Positions 44,991 to 53,607 of a stretch of 64,000 nt of DNA are shown one piece after another. The notes beneath the pieces were generated by a model that saw nothing but the letters and a program-made list of their open reading frames with translations, was not told the DNA's origin and did no database searches. A program made the translations under genes and the position numbers. The stretch lies in assembly GCF_030068455.1 (NCBI RefSeq), contig NZ_JAQOSQ010000002.1, positions 372,001 to 436,000 on the forward strand. Direction: 5' to 3'. The first letter of the stretch is position 1, and each line of letters starts with the position of its first letter. Source of the DNA: Roseofilum casamattae BLCC-M143. GTDB lineage: Bacteria; Cyanobacteriota; Cyanobacteriia; Cyanobacteriales; Desertifilaceae.

Positions 44991-45971
44991 TTATTCCAAA
45001 CCCAACTCCCGTTTTAAATGGTCAATAGAAGACTCATCAATATAACTTTCCGTTTGAATTAAACGAGGGGGACGAATAATATCTTCCCGTGCTTCTTGCA
45101 GCACCTCTTTGACTGCTTCATAACTGGCAATATCGCTGACTACATATTGTACTGTACGCACCATAGCATTCAGTTTATAGCGATCGTCGCGATGAGCTGT
45201 CATCACCAAAATTTCATCGCCGCGCAAACTATGAATAATCACTTCTACGGCGCGCAAAATTCCGTGAGAAAGGCTAACCACGCCAAAATAGGTTCCCTTC
45301 GGCAAATTACTGACTAACTCCACTTCTGGAGCAAAATCGTAAATATCGACGGGAACGACTCTGGCCGAATGAATTTGCGCGATCGCTTCGGCATCTCCGA
45401 CAAAATAGCGACTGGTCACTATCGTTGCCGATCGTGTATGCTCCAATAAAGCGCTTAACTCTTCTAAAGGTACTAACTGTACCGGAATATGCAACGCCGC
45501 TTGCAGCTCTTCCATCATCAATTGTCCCACACCAATATCATTGATGGGAGCCGTCACCAAGACTCGCGCGCTACAACGCAAACGCCAATCAATTTCCGCT
45601 AAAAATAACTCTCGTGCTTCATTTAAAGAACAGCCTTCTTGCAACAAACGATCTACGCTACTTTGCACCACAGTTTGCGCCTGGGGATAACTTTCGAGTA
45701 ACTGGGATTTATATTGCGCAAATCCTCCTTGAGTTTGGCGCACGTAAATTCCAGAACCCGCTTGTGCTTCCACCAATCCCGTATCTTCTAATTGGCGATA
45801 AACCTTGCTAATGGTATTCCGGTGCAGTCCCGTTTGCATGGCCAAAGCGCGGGTACTGGGGAGTTGGGAACCGGGAGGATATTGCCCAGATGCGATCGCA
45901 AATCGGAGTTGATTGAATAATTGATTAGAGGCAGGGATTTCACTATCGGACTGAATATGAAATTTAACCAT
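44991..45971 (-). CDS. GntR family transcriptional regulator
   Basis: This 326-residue protein has an N-terminal winged helix of GntR type (about 10-75: LFNQLRFAIASGQYPPGSQLPSTRALAMQTGLHRNTISKVYRQLEDTGLV). A C-terminal effector domain of about 220 residues has no strong family signature. It resembles cyanobacterial YtrA/GntR-like regulators more than MocR types, because no aminotransferase domain is present. It is divergent from the dienelactone hydrolase gene, whose promoter it probably controls through the inverted repeat at 46054-46073. Ligand unknown. Confidence 0.9.
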   Translation of the reverse strand: MVKFHIQSDSEIPASNQLFNQLRFAIASGQYPPGSQLPSTRALAMQTGLHRNTISKVYRQLEDTGLVEAQAGSGIYVRQTQGGFAQYKSQLLESYPQAQTVVQSSVDRLLQEGCSLNEARELFLAEIDWRLRCSARVLVTAPINDIGVGQLMMEELQAALHIPVQLVPLEELSALLEHTRSATIVTSRYFVGDAEAIAQIHSARVVPVDIYDFAPEVELVSNLPKGTYFGVVSLSHGILRAVEVIIHSLRGDEILVMTAHRDDRYKLNAMVRTVQYVVSDIASYEAVKEVLQEAREDIIRPPRLIQTESYIDESSIDHLKRELGLE

Positions 45972-46053
45972 AAGGATTTAATTAAAACGTAAAAATCTCA
46001 AATAAAAAACTGGTATGCTGTTTGGCATCAACCATGACTGATGACCGGAAACA

Positions 46054-46073
46054 GTTGTCCTACAGTATACAAC
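46054..46073. promoter_or_regulatory. Candidate operator of the GntR regulator
   Basis: GTTGT (46054-46058) and ACAAC (46069-46073) form an inverted repeat with a 10-bp spacer. It lies between the divergent GntR and dienelactone hydrolase genes, about 70 bp before the hydrolase start. Size and symmetry fit a dimeric winged-helix regulator; the assignment is by position only. Confidence 0.4.
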
Positions 46074-46142
46074 CTCCGTTCCCGTTCAACATGAGGGCGA
46101 TGGCCTCTAATATTACTGACGATCTGTTATTCACAATTTGCT

Positions 46143-46925
46143 ATGTCCGAGCTAGAGATTCAAACCACTGCTATCGAGGTTTACAACGAAAACCTGGCCA
46201 TCAATGCTTACTTAGCCGAACCGATCGCGCCAGGCCCTCATCCGGGTATTATTGTGGTTCAAGAAATCTTTGGCGTCAACCAACATATCCGCGATGTCAC
46301 GGAGCGCATTGCCAAACAAGGTTATGTTGCTCTGGCTCCTGCCATTTATCAGCGACTCGCACCGGGGTTTGAGGTGGGGTATAGGGCCGCAGATATCGAG
46401 ATTGGGCGCAAATACAAGGTGCAAACGAAAGCAGACGAACTCCTGGGGGATATCCAAGGGGCAATTAACTATCTTAAAACGAAGGACAATGTTAGCCCTG
46501 CTGGCTTCGGAGCGATTGGATTTTGCTTTGGCGGCCACGTCGTATACTTAACCGCCACCTTAGACGATATTACCGCCACAGCCTCATTCTATGGGGCAGG
46601 AATTGCGACGTTAACCCCTGGTGGCGGGCCCCCCACGGTAACTCGCTCGGGACAGATTAAAGGCACGATTTACGGCTTCTTTGGCAACGAAGATGATAGC
46701 ATTCCAGTGGCAGATATCGAAACGATCGCTTCAGCATTAACCGCAGCTGGAGTTTCGCACCAGATCTTCCGGTATGATGGAGCCGGCCATGGCTTTTTCT
46801 GCGATCGCCGTGGTAGTTATAATGCAGATGCTGCTGCTGATGCTTGGGAAAAGGTGAAGCAACTGTTTCGCACCCAACTTCAGTCCCGATCTTTCCAACG
46901 TATCGACCCAAGCTATGAACCCTGA
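46143..46925 (+). CDS. Dienelactone hydrolase family protein
   Basis: This 260-residue alpha/beta hydrolase has HPGIIVVQEIFGVNQHIRDVTERIA as the oxyanion region. The nucleophile elbow is GFCFGGHVVY with Cys as in carboxymethylenebutenolidase, and the catalytic His is in GAGHGFFCDRRGSYN. Such enzymes open lactones or cleave small esters; the physiological substrate in cyanobacteria is not known. The stop lies 11 bp inside the next gene (S1 protein), so the two are probably translated from one message. A GntR-type regulator is divergent. Confidence 0.92.
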   Translation: MSELEIQTTAIEVYNENLAINAYLAEPIAPGPHPGIIVVQEIFGVNQHIRDVTERIAKQGYVALAPAIYQRLAPGFEVGYRAADIEIGRKYKVQTKADELLGDIQGAINYLKTKDNVSPAGFGAIGFCFGGHVVYLTATLDDITATASFYGAGIATLTPGGGPPTVTRSGQIKGTIYGFFGNEDDSIPVADIETIASALTAAGVSHQIFRYDGAGHGFFCDRRGSYNADAAADAWEKVKQLFRTQLQSRSFQRIDPSYEP

Positions 46926-47820
46926 ATTAACGCCCTCTCCCGAGACCCCTGCTGGATTTTCTCAGGATGACTTTGCCAAAGCCCTTGAAAATCACGACTA
47001 CACCTTCCAAAAAGGGCAAATTGTCCGAGGGCGAGTTGCCGTCCACTCCCAAGAGGGAGCTTATATCGAAATAGGGGGAAAAGCGACAGCCTTTGTTCCC
47101 TTGCAAGAAGCGTCCCTAAAAGCGGTAAGCGACTTGTCTGCTGTATTACCGTTGGGCGAAGAGTTAGAATTTCTCATTACTCGCGAGCAGAATGACGAGG
47201 GGCAAGTCACCCTTTCTCGTCGCCAACTGGAGGTGAAGCGCATGTGGGATGAGTTGCTCGAGAAGCAAGAGAACGAGCAAGCGATTCAAGTGCGCGTGAC
47301 TGGATCGAACAAAGGAGGGGTCACGGTAGATGCATTAGGACTGCGAGGATTTATTCCGCGATCGCACTTAACTCGGCGCGAAGACCTGAATGCTCTTCAA
47401 GGAGAAACCCTCACGGTCTCGTTCCTGGAAGTTAATCCCGACTCTCGCAAGTTGGTTCTTTCCGAGCGACTGGCGACGCAAGCAGCGAGTTTCAGTCAAC
47501 TGGAAGTCGGGCAGTTAGTTGAAGGTAAAATTGCCAATATCAAACCCTTTGGTTTATTTATCGATTTGGGAAGTGCCACTGGGCTGATTCATATTAAACA
47601 AATTAGCCAAAGCTATATTGAATCGCTCTTCAGCACTTTTGAAATCGGTCAACCAATTAAGGCGATCGTTATCAATATTGACGAAGGTAAAGGACGCATT
47701 TCTCTCTCAACTCGTATCCTGGAGAACTACCCTGGAGAGTTACTGGAAAATATGGAAGAAGTCATGGCGAGTGCTGCCGCTCGTCGCGAAAGAGCCGTGA
47801 AATCTTTGGAAAATGCTTAG
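46915..47820 (+). CDS. Ribosomal protein S1 homologue, three S1 domains (Rps1B type)
   Basis: This 301-residue protein carries three S1 OB-fold domains: about 30-105 (KGQIVRGRVAVHSQEGAYIEIGGKATAFV), about 120-190 (IQVRVTGSNKGGVTVDALGLRGFIPRSHL) and about 200-272 (VGQLVEGKIANIKPFGLFIDLGSATGLIH). Cyanobacterial S1 proteins are short compared with the six-domain E. coli protein. They bind mRNA leaders, and paralogues A and B differ in length. The length near 300 suggests the B type. Overlap with the dienelactone hydrolase gene by 11 bp is unusual for a ribosomal gene. Confidence 0.92.
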   Translation: MNPELTPSPETPAGFSQDDFAKALENHDYTFQKGQIVRGRVAVHSQEGAYIEIGGKATAFVPLQEASLKAVSDLSAVLPLGEELEFLITREQNDEGQVTLSRRQLEVKRMWDELLEKQENEQAIQVRVTGSNKGGVTVDALGLRGFIPRSHLTRREDLNALQGETLTVSFLEVNPDSRKLVLSERLATQAASFSQLEVGQLVEGKIANIKPFGLFIDLGSATGLIHIKQISQSYIESLFSTFEIGQPIKAIVINIDEGKGRISLSTRILENYPGELLENMEEVMASAAARRERAVKSLENA

Positions 47821-47825
47821 AGCTA

Positions 47826-47850
47826 GTAGGGTGGGCAATGCCCACCTTAC
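47826..47850. repeat. Dispersed-type palindrome after the S1 gene
   Basis: GTAGGGTGGGCA (47827-47838 region) and TGCCCACCTTAC form a near-perfect hairpin of 12 bp with one G-T mismatch and almost no loop. This GTAGGGTGGGCA-type palindrome is frequent in cyanobacterial intergenic DNA (recalled, not searched). It sits 6 bp after the S1 stop and could act as a weak terminator or RNA-end protector. Confidence 0.65.
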
Positions 47851-47887
47851 TCATTCAAAAAACGATATTTTTCTTTAAATTAATTCG

Positions 47888-48754
47888 ATGAAAACCATTT
47901 GGGAACTTGATTTTTACTCCCGACCGATTCTGGATGAAAACCTGAAGAAAACTTGGGAAATTTTAATTTGTGAAAGTCCGTTAGATATTAATGCCAATTG
48001 CGATCGCCTATTCCGTTACTCGCGATTTTGCTCGAGCACTCAGGTGAACTCCGGACAACTGCGCTCTGCCATTTCTGAGGCCATCTCGCAAGCGCCAAAC
48101 CCGCCCACGCAAATTCGCTTTTTTCGCCGTCAGATGAATAACATGATTGTCAAATCATGCAAGGAGTTGGGCATTGTCGCGCAACCGAGTCGCCGCACCA
48201 TGACTCTCCGTCGTTGGTTAGAGGAACGCGAGAAGGAGGTTTATCCGCAGGAACCCGGCTATCAGGAGAGCGCAGCCACTTCAGCATCCGTACAGTACGA
48301 TGTGGCGATCGCCCAACCCTTACCCGATGCTATTTTAGGACAAAAATGGGCATTTGTGACCCTCGAAGCCCAAGCCTTTGCCGAAATGCCAGAATGGGAC
48401 ATTGCTTTTCAAGAGTCATTTCCCTTAACCTCGTTTGGATTATCCGAAACCACTCCAATTCCGGGGATTATTCTGTTTTCTCCTCGGGCAATTCCGATGG
48501 CAGGATGGATGTCTGGATTGGAATTAGGGTTTCTCAAGGCGAGCGATGATGAGACCTCTCAGTTATTATTAGAAACGGGAGTTAGCGATCGCTGGATTTT
48601 ATCCAATCTCAATACTCCCGAATTACTCAAAGAAGGCCGGCGCTTCGAGCAAGCTAAAGCAAACTCCCAAGGCATTCATTTTATCGCCATTCAATCCGAT
48701 CCAAACTCCGAGTCATTTGCTGGGTTTTGGCTCATGCAAGAATTAAACATGTAA
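47888..48754 (+). CDS. Tab2/Atab2 family RNA-binding protein (DUF1092)
   Basis: This 288-residue protein begins WELDFYSRPILDENLKKTWEILICE. It continues with QIRFFRRQMNNMI, LRRWLEEREKEVYP and the LPDAILGQKWAFVTLEAQ region, and ends with the conserved WILSNLNTPELLKEGRRFEQAKANSQGIHFIAIQSDP and a terminal FWLMQEL. Tab2 in green algae and plants binds the psaB mRNA leader and is needed for photosystem I translation. The cyanobacterial homologue is likely cytoplasmic and RNA-binding. It follows the S1 gene on the same strand with a 67-bp gap, a possible translation-related pair. Confidence 0.92.
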   Translation: MKTIWELDFYSRPILDENLKKTWEILICESPLDINANCDRLFRYSRFCSSTQVNSGQLRSAISEAISQAPNPPTQIRFFRRQMNNMIVKSCKELGIVAQPSRRTMTLRRWLEEREKEVYPQEPGYQESAATSASVQYDVAIAQPLPDAILGQKWAFVTLEAQAFAEMPEWDIAFQESFPLTSFGLSETTPIPGIILFSPRAIPMAGWMSGLELGFLKASDDETSQLLLETGVSDRWILSNLNTPELLKEGRRFEQAKANSQGIHFIAIQSDPNSESFAGFWLMQELNM

Positions 48755-48846
48755 TGCCAAATCATCGAAACGATGCTCCAAAAAGTATCCCCTTTCAGTG
48801 TACTGAAGAGGGAGACTATCGATCGGCGAGACTAATGTCCGTTGTT

Positions 48847-48875
48847 CATTATTAATTATTAATTGTTAATTAATG
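48847..48875. repeat. Heptamer repeats at the end of the PEP-CTERM gene
   Basis: A TTAATTA-type heptamer recurs with period 7 and covers the stop codon at 48866-48868, so the last codons of the PEP-CTERM gene come from the repeat. Confidence 0.65.
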
Positions 48876-50485
48876 CGCTGTTTGCGTCTGCGGAGTTGAG
48901 TACCGCCAAAACCTAAACCAAATAACATCAAACCAGCCAGAGCAGAGGGTTCGGGAACATCAACCGGCTCTTCAAACTCATTCAATGTGGTTGCGTTGCG
49001 ATCGCTTGCTGACGTCCGAACTCCGTATTCTTCCTCCAATGCTTGCTCGTCTGCTGACGCTTGCGCCACAATTTGTTGCCGCGCACCTGCAAGAACATCT
49101 TGAATTTCTTGCTCCAAATCTGCAATGTTTTGGTCTCGCAGATCCCGTTCGGCAATAACTTCTTTGCGACGTGCTTTCGGCTCGGCCATCTCATTTTCGT
49201 TAAAGACGTATTCCGGATGGTCGGCACGAATTTCATCGAGCAGGTCACGGTAAGCACCGTTTGCTACTTGCCAGTCCTGTTGAGCGGTATCTAAAGCAGA
49301 TCCATACTCGGTTTCAATGCTCGCAATGTCATTGTTGAACCGGTCAACCTCATCGTTCAAGAAATCAAGATACTTCTTATCTTTGTTATTCCAGGTGGGG
49401 TCATTGAGCTTTCGGTCTTCCTGCTCCGCAATCAATACTTCAGTTTCTGCGATCGCATTAAGCAGTCCTTGGCGCTCCTTATTTGCATCGCGAACATCCT
49501 TCGCTGCTTGTCGATTCTCCCAAATTTCGGCAAAACCAGGAGTGTTTGCGCGAATGTTTTTGTTTTCCCGGTGATGGTCTTTGATTTCTTCGTCCCAGAT
49601 TCGTTGCTGTTCGGCATCGAGGCGAGCGAATTCATCCTCAATTGTCTGATAGCGATCGTCCCAAATCCAATCTACACCGAGTTGCTCCGCTTGTTCGGTG
49701 AGAGGAGGAAGCTTGGTTAAAGCTGCCAGATTAAATTCAAAGGCAATCAGATTATCTCCTTGATTGTCGAAGTTTGCAGAATCGAATCCTAAATCGCTCA
49801 AGCGACCTGCATCAACAAAGGTAAATCCATCATCGTAAGCACGAGTTCCACGATCGATGACATTGTATCCCGGACCGGCAACGTTGTAGTAAGGTTCGGG
49901 TTCGCCCAGGTCATCGGATTGGATATCGCCGAAGAAGTTGTCAACGCTGTCATCAACCAAATTCATATAGTTCTCGTAGGTACGGTGCCCGAAGTTGTGC
50001 ATCCCGACACCTTTCGCGACAACGTTTTGGTAAACGCCGGCTTCTGAAGCATCCGAATCATTGGCTTGAGAGAAGTTAATTGCAAAGAGCTGGCCGGAAT
50101 CTTGCGCTTCTTCAAAGGTCAGGCCTTCTGCCGTAAAGAAAAGGTCGCCCCAGGCAATGCTATTTCCGCCGCGATCGGTTCCTTCCCCATCAATCGAGGT
50201 GTTCCCGTTCATGACAACAACAACTTTGCCATCATCGGTGACCGTGCTTGCCATGCCCAGCATATCGTAGAGAGGGCCGTCCGTATTATCGCCCCGAGCA
50301 TCTTGAGTGTATTGCCATCCACTAACCGTTTCATTCCTCACGTGAGCCATCCCATCATTGTTGCAATCTAGGAAAACGCTTAACGTTCCTCCCAGGGAAG
50401 CGGCTTGTGCAGGAGAGGCGAAGAGGGTAGCTAAACCAAGCGTCGTTAATCCACCAAGGAACTGAGTTGTCGTCTTCTGGCTCAT
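48866..50485 (-). CDS. PEP-CTERM exosortase-substrate surface protein with long helical insert
   Basis: The ATG at 50485, preceded by TTAGGAGCAAT, gives 539 residues with a signal peptide (FLGGLTTLGLATLFASPAQA). Residues about 30-260 resemble XDD3-type exosortase-dependent proteins (SGWQYTQDARGDN, GNSIAWGDLFFT, Asp/Asn-rich repeats). About residues 260-485 are highly charged and helical (AEQQRIWDEEIKDHHREN, DQNIADLEQEIQDVL), unlike most PEP-CTERM substrates. The C-terminus has VPEPSALAGLM, a hydrophobic helix and LRRRK, the exosortase/archaeosortase sorting signal. The product is expected to be anchored then released to the cell surface or polymeric matrix. A glycosyltransferase gene is upstream. 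Confidence 0.88.
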   Translation of the reverse strand: MSQKTTTQFLGGLTTLGLATLFASPAQAASLGGTLSVFLDCNNDGMAHVRNETVSGWQYTQDARGDNTDGPLYDMLGMASTVTDDGKVVVVMNGNTSIDGEGTDRGGNSIAWGDLFFTAEGLTFEEAQDSGQLFAINFSQANDSDASEAGVYQNVVAKGVGMHNFGHRTYENYMNLVDDSVDNFFGDIQSDDLGEPEPYYNVAGPGYNVIDRGTRAYDDGFTFVDAGRLSDLGFDSANFDNQGDNLIAFEFNLAALTKLPPLTEQAEQLGVDWIWDDRYQTIEDEFARLDAEQQRIWDEEIKDHHRENKNIRANTPGFAEIWENRQAAKDVRDANKERQGLLNAIAETEVLIAEQEDRKLNDPTWNNKDKKYLDFLNDEVDRFNNDIASIETEYGSALDTAQQDWQVANGAYRDLLDEIRADHPEYVFNENEMAEPKARRKEVIAERDLRDQNIADLEQEIQDVLAGARQQIVAQASADEQALEEEYGVRTSASDRNATTLNEFEEPVDVPEPSALAGLMLFGLGFGGTQLRRRKQRIN

Positions 50486-50741
50486 GGATATTGCTCCTAA
50501 AAATTTATGTCTGTTTGAATCATGCCTGTTAAAGTCGCTACCCAAGCCAAGTTTGAGATAATGCGATTGTCCCAATCAATCACTTAATTCTCAGCATAAT
50601 TTGATTCAGCTATTTCCGTAAACTGATGATGATACTGAATTTAGTTAAAGAAACTTTAAAGTTCCCAAAGATACTCTTAGGATCACTTATGTGGTAATAG
50701 GGGGGCATTAATTTGAGATAGTGTTGGCGAACCTACCCCTA

Positions 50742-50766
50742 CAATTATTAATTATTAATTATTCAT
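50742..50766. repeat. Heptamer repeats at the end of the glycosyltransferase gene
   Basis: An AATTATT-type heptamer array with period 7 reaches into the last codons of the glycosyltransferase gene, whose stop is at 50759-50761. A GAACCTACCCCTAC string precedes it. Confidence 0.65.
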
Positions 50767-51682
50767 TGCGTGCAGCATAAACCGCTTGGACGTTATACCA
50801 ATTGAGAAAAATGCGCGCGACTTCTAAGGCTAATTGCGATCGCCCTCCATCAATGAGCCATTGCAAAAACGGAGCCATAGTGCGCTCGTTTAAGCGTCCC
50901 CCTAGAGATAATGTTCCCCAAAGAATGCGATGGAGCCACGTCATTTGAATCATTAACCTGACTTCCCAGGTGGGGTGTTTTTCGTAGAACAAAACTCCCA
51001 TGCGTCCCCGTTGAATTTCGCGATCGATCATGCTGGGAATTTGGTCTAAATTAAAGGCGGGATGCCAGTGATAGCCGACAGCTTCCGGGCATTTAATTAG
51101 TTTGAGTCCTAACTGTTTTAAACGTACGCCGAGTTCTAAGTCTTCCCAACCGTAAAGCTGAAACTGAGTATCGAATAATCCGGCTTTTTCCAGCCAGTGA
51201 CGGGCGATCGCCACATTTCCAGTCGCAAAATACGCCGCCGAAAAGTCCGTAATTTTGTAGGGTTCCCTCGTCGGTTCCTCGAAGTTACAGGTATTAATGA
51301 CCGCGCCATAGGTGAAAAGGCGATCGCTCCCTCGCTCTCGTTCTCCCTCTTGTAAAGCGCGAGCGTGACATTTAAGGAAGGTTTCGGTCACCACCAAATC
51401 GCTGTCAATAAAAATAATTGTATCGCCTTCAGCCTCTTTTACGCCAAGATTGCGCGCGGCGGCCGGTCCTTGATGCTCTTGCTCGAACCAGCGCACATGG
51501 GGCAAACTCTTGCCCTCGGTTTGCAGCCACTCTATCGTCCCATCTGTAGAGCCGTCATCAACAACCACGACCTCGTAACCGGCGATCGCATCCGTATCGC
51601 AATCCTGGTTTTCCAAGGCGCGCAAGCACTTTTGCAGAATTGGCAGTCGATTGTAAGTGGGAATAACAATGCTAAAAAACAT
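50759..51682 (-). CDS. Family 2 glycosyltransferase
   Basis: This 307-residue GT-A enzyme begins FSIVIPTYNRLPILQKCLRALENQ. It contains VVVVDDGSTDGT (nucleotide-sugar binding), AARNLGVKEAEGDTIIFIDSDL (DxD-like IDSD), FDTQFQLYGWEDLELGVRLKQLG (acceptor ED motif) and a C-terminal helical part. It transfers a sugar from an NDP donor, probably in exopolysaccharide or cell-surface glycan assembly. The adjacent downstream gene encodes a PEP-CTERM surface protein, a class often linked to EPS clusters. Sugar specificity cannot be assigned. Confidence 0.92.
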   Translation of the reverse strand: MFFSIVIPTYNRLPILQKCLRALENQDCDTDAIAGYEVVVVDDGSTDGTIEWLQTEGKSLPHVRWFEQEHQGPAAARNLGVKEAEGDTIIFIDSDLVVTETFLKCHARALQEGERERGSDRLFTYGAVINTCNFEEPTREPYKITDFSAAYFATGNVAIARHWLEKAGLFDTQFQLYGWEDLELGVRLKQLGLKLIKCPEAVGYHWHPAFNLDQIPSMIDREIQRGRMGVLFYEKHPTWEVRLMIQMTWLHRILWGTLSLGGRLNERTMAPFLQWLIDGGRSQLALEVARIFLNWYNVQAVYAARNE

Positions 51683-51721
51683 ATTAGTAAATTCGATTAA
51701 CAGTGAGACAAGCGATAGTGT

Positions 51722-51789
51722 GAGGACTGAGCGAAGTCGAAGTCCGGATTGTTTATGATGTCCGAGCTTCGACTGCGCTCAGCTCTCAT
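51722..51789. repeat. Inverted repeat of dispersed CTGAGCGAAGTCGAAG type
   Basis: CTGAGCGAAGTCGAAGTCCGG begins near 51727 and is mirrored by TCCGAGCTTCGACTGCGCTCAG ending near 51782, with about 13 bp between. The arms differ at a few positions. Elements of this kind are spread through many cyanobacterial intergenic regions (recalled). Confidence 0.65.
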
Positions 51790-51917
51790 TGGTTTTGCGA
51801 TTTTATATCTCACTGTTATTTGAATCGACTATAGGAACTCGATTTCGTTGATGTGGAGCGATCCAACCTAACCTCAATTTTAGATAAGAACAGTGAGGCT
51901 AGAAACCGACGTTAACT

Positions 51918-52025
51918 TCAATCGCCAAACCCAGACATTCCTTGAAATAACATAATCAATCCTCCGATCGCGATCGCAACCGCCAAACCGCCAGCGATCG
52001 CATCCAACAGTTGCGTATTTTCCAT
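51918..52025 (-). CDS. Putative 35-residue single-helix membrane protein
   Basis: The minus strand from ATG 52025 to the TGA at 51918 encodes MENTQLLDAIAGGLAVAIAI and continues GGLIMLFQGMSGFGD. It has one hydrophobic helix with small residues, a short polar N-terminus and a soluble C-terminal tail. TAGGGATCG upstream of the ATG gives a possible ribosome site. It lies alone before murD on the opposite strand. Length and composition resemble small photosynthetic or NDH-1 membrane subunits, but it matches none that can be named. It may be a chance frame. Confidence 0.45.
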   Translation of the reverse strand: MENTQLLDAIAGGLAVAIAIGGLIMLFQGMSGFGD

Positions 52026-52155
52026 TCGTTTCGATCCCTAGCTCTAGACGAGGGCAGCCAATATGCTTCCCGAGCTTATCATAATTTTCGTTCGCGATCG
52101 CAACAGGACATGAGATGATGATCGGTAAAGAATCCGTTAAGTGCAATACCCGATT

Positions 52156-53502
52156 ATGGCTCTGGCTCATGCGATTGGTTTAGGTAAATCCGGAATAGCA
52201 GCAGCAAAACTCCTGCACCGAGAAGGATGGCAAGTCACCGTTAGCGATCGCCAAATTTCTGACTCCCTGCGCGAACAGCAACAGATGCTCGAGAGTCTGG
52301 GGATTGAGTGCCACTTAGGAACTTCCTTTACTCTATCAGAGAGCGATCGCCCAGAACGCATCGTTATCAGTCCGGGAGTTCCTTGGGATCTGCCGGTATT
52401 GGTAGAAGCGCGATCGCAAGGGATTGAAGTTTTGGGCGAAATGGAGTTAGCCTGGCGATCGTTGCAGCAGGTTCCCTGGGTTGCCATCACCGGAACGAAC
52501 GGCAAAACGACGACGACTGCTTTAATTGCCGCCATGTTCCAAGCCGCAGGGTTAAACGCGCCCGCCTGCGGTAATATCGGTTATGCGGCCTGCGAAGTTG
52601 CTTTACAAGAAACGGCTCCGGATTGGGTTATTGCCGAAGTCAGCAGTTATCAGAGCGAGTCATCGTCAACTCTCGCACCTCAGATTGGAGTTTGGACGAC
52701 GTTTACGCCAGATCATCTCAGCCGCCACAAGACTTTGGAGAATTATTATCAGATTAAAGCGCAACTGTTGCGGCGATCGCAGCAGCAAATCTGTAACAAC
52801 GACGATCCTTATTTGTCTCAAGCGAGAGCGGACTGGCCGGATGCGTACTGGACGAGCGTTAAAGGCAAGGAATATTTGCCCGGTACTCCAGCCAAAGGAA
52901 TCTATATTCAAGACCGATGGGCGATCGATCGCGGCGAACCTATTGTACCTGCCGGCCATTTGAAAATGGTGGGGACGCACAATCTACAAAATCTGCTGAT
53001 GGCATTGGGAGCAGCTCGGTTAGCCGGAATTGAAGCAGGGGCGATCGCAAAGGCCGTAGAATCGTTTCCAGGAGTCCCCCATCGTCTGGAAGTCATCCGC
53101 GAGATTGAAGGAATTAAGTTTGTTAACGATAGTAAAGCCACCAACTACGACGCGGCAGAAGTAGGATTATCGGCTGTTACCGCACCAGTTATTTTAATTG
53201 CTGGTGGAGAAGCAAAAGACGGCGACGATCGCCAATGGTTAGCTAAAATTAAGTCCAAAGCTGCTGCTGTCTTACTTATTGGGAATGCGGCTTCCTTATT
53301 TGCGGAACGCTTAAATGCAGTTGGTTATGAGAATACAGAAATTGTCGAAACCTTGGAACGAGCACTTCCTCGTTCTCTGGAACTCGCTCGCCACCATAGC
53401 GCGAACGTGGTACTTTTGTCTCCAGCTTGTGCCAGCTTCGACCAATATGCCAATTTTGAAGTACGAGGCGATGATTTCCGCCAATTGTGCTTGAGTTTGT
53501 AG
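52156..53502 (+). CDS. murD: UDP-N-acetylmuramoyl-L-alanine--D-glutamate ligase
   Basis: The ATG at 52156 starts the natural N-terminus [20 protein letters not shown], giving 448 residues; GTG 52141 would add five. The UDP-binding Rossmann loop is GLGKSGIAA, the central ATP site is [18 protein letters not shown], and [19 protein letters not shown] and [17 protein letters not shown] carry the Mur-ligase active-site signatures. MurD adds D-glutamate to UDP-MurNAc-L-Ala in cytoplasmic peptidoglycan precursor synthesis. It is not in a dcw cluster here, as is common in cyanobacteria. Confidence 0.97.
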   Translation: MALAHAIGLGKSGIAAAKLLHREGWQVTVSDRQISDSLREQQQMLESLGIECHLGTSFTLSESDRPERIVISPGVPWDLPVLVEARSQGIEVLGEMELAWRSLQQVPWVAITGTNGKTTTTALIAAMFQAAGLNAPACGNIGYAACEVALQETAPDWVIAEVSSYQSESSSTLAPQIGVWTTFTPDHLSRHKTLENYYQIKAQLLRRSQQQICNNDDPYLSQARADWPDAYWTSVKGKEYLPGTPAKGIYIQDRWAIDRGEPIVPAGHLKMVGTHNLQNLLMALGAARLAGIEAGAIAKAVESFPGVPHRLEVIREIEGIKFVNDSKATNYDAAEVGLSAVTAPVILIAGGEAKDGDDRQWLAKIKSKAAAVLLIGNAASLFAERLNAVGYENTEIVETLERALPRSLELARHHSANVVLLSPACASFDQYANFEVRGDDFRQLCLSL

Positions 53503-53607
53503 CGCTAATTCCCGCTAGATCCAAGGTTCGTAAATTTCGAGAAAGTTTCTTCGAGCAAAGGGTAGAGTCTTGCGATCGCAGTTGAGCCACAAAATCTCCA
53601 TAGATAT

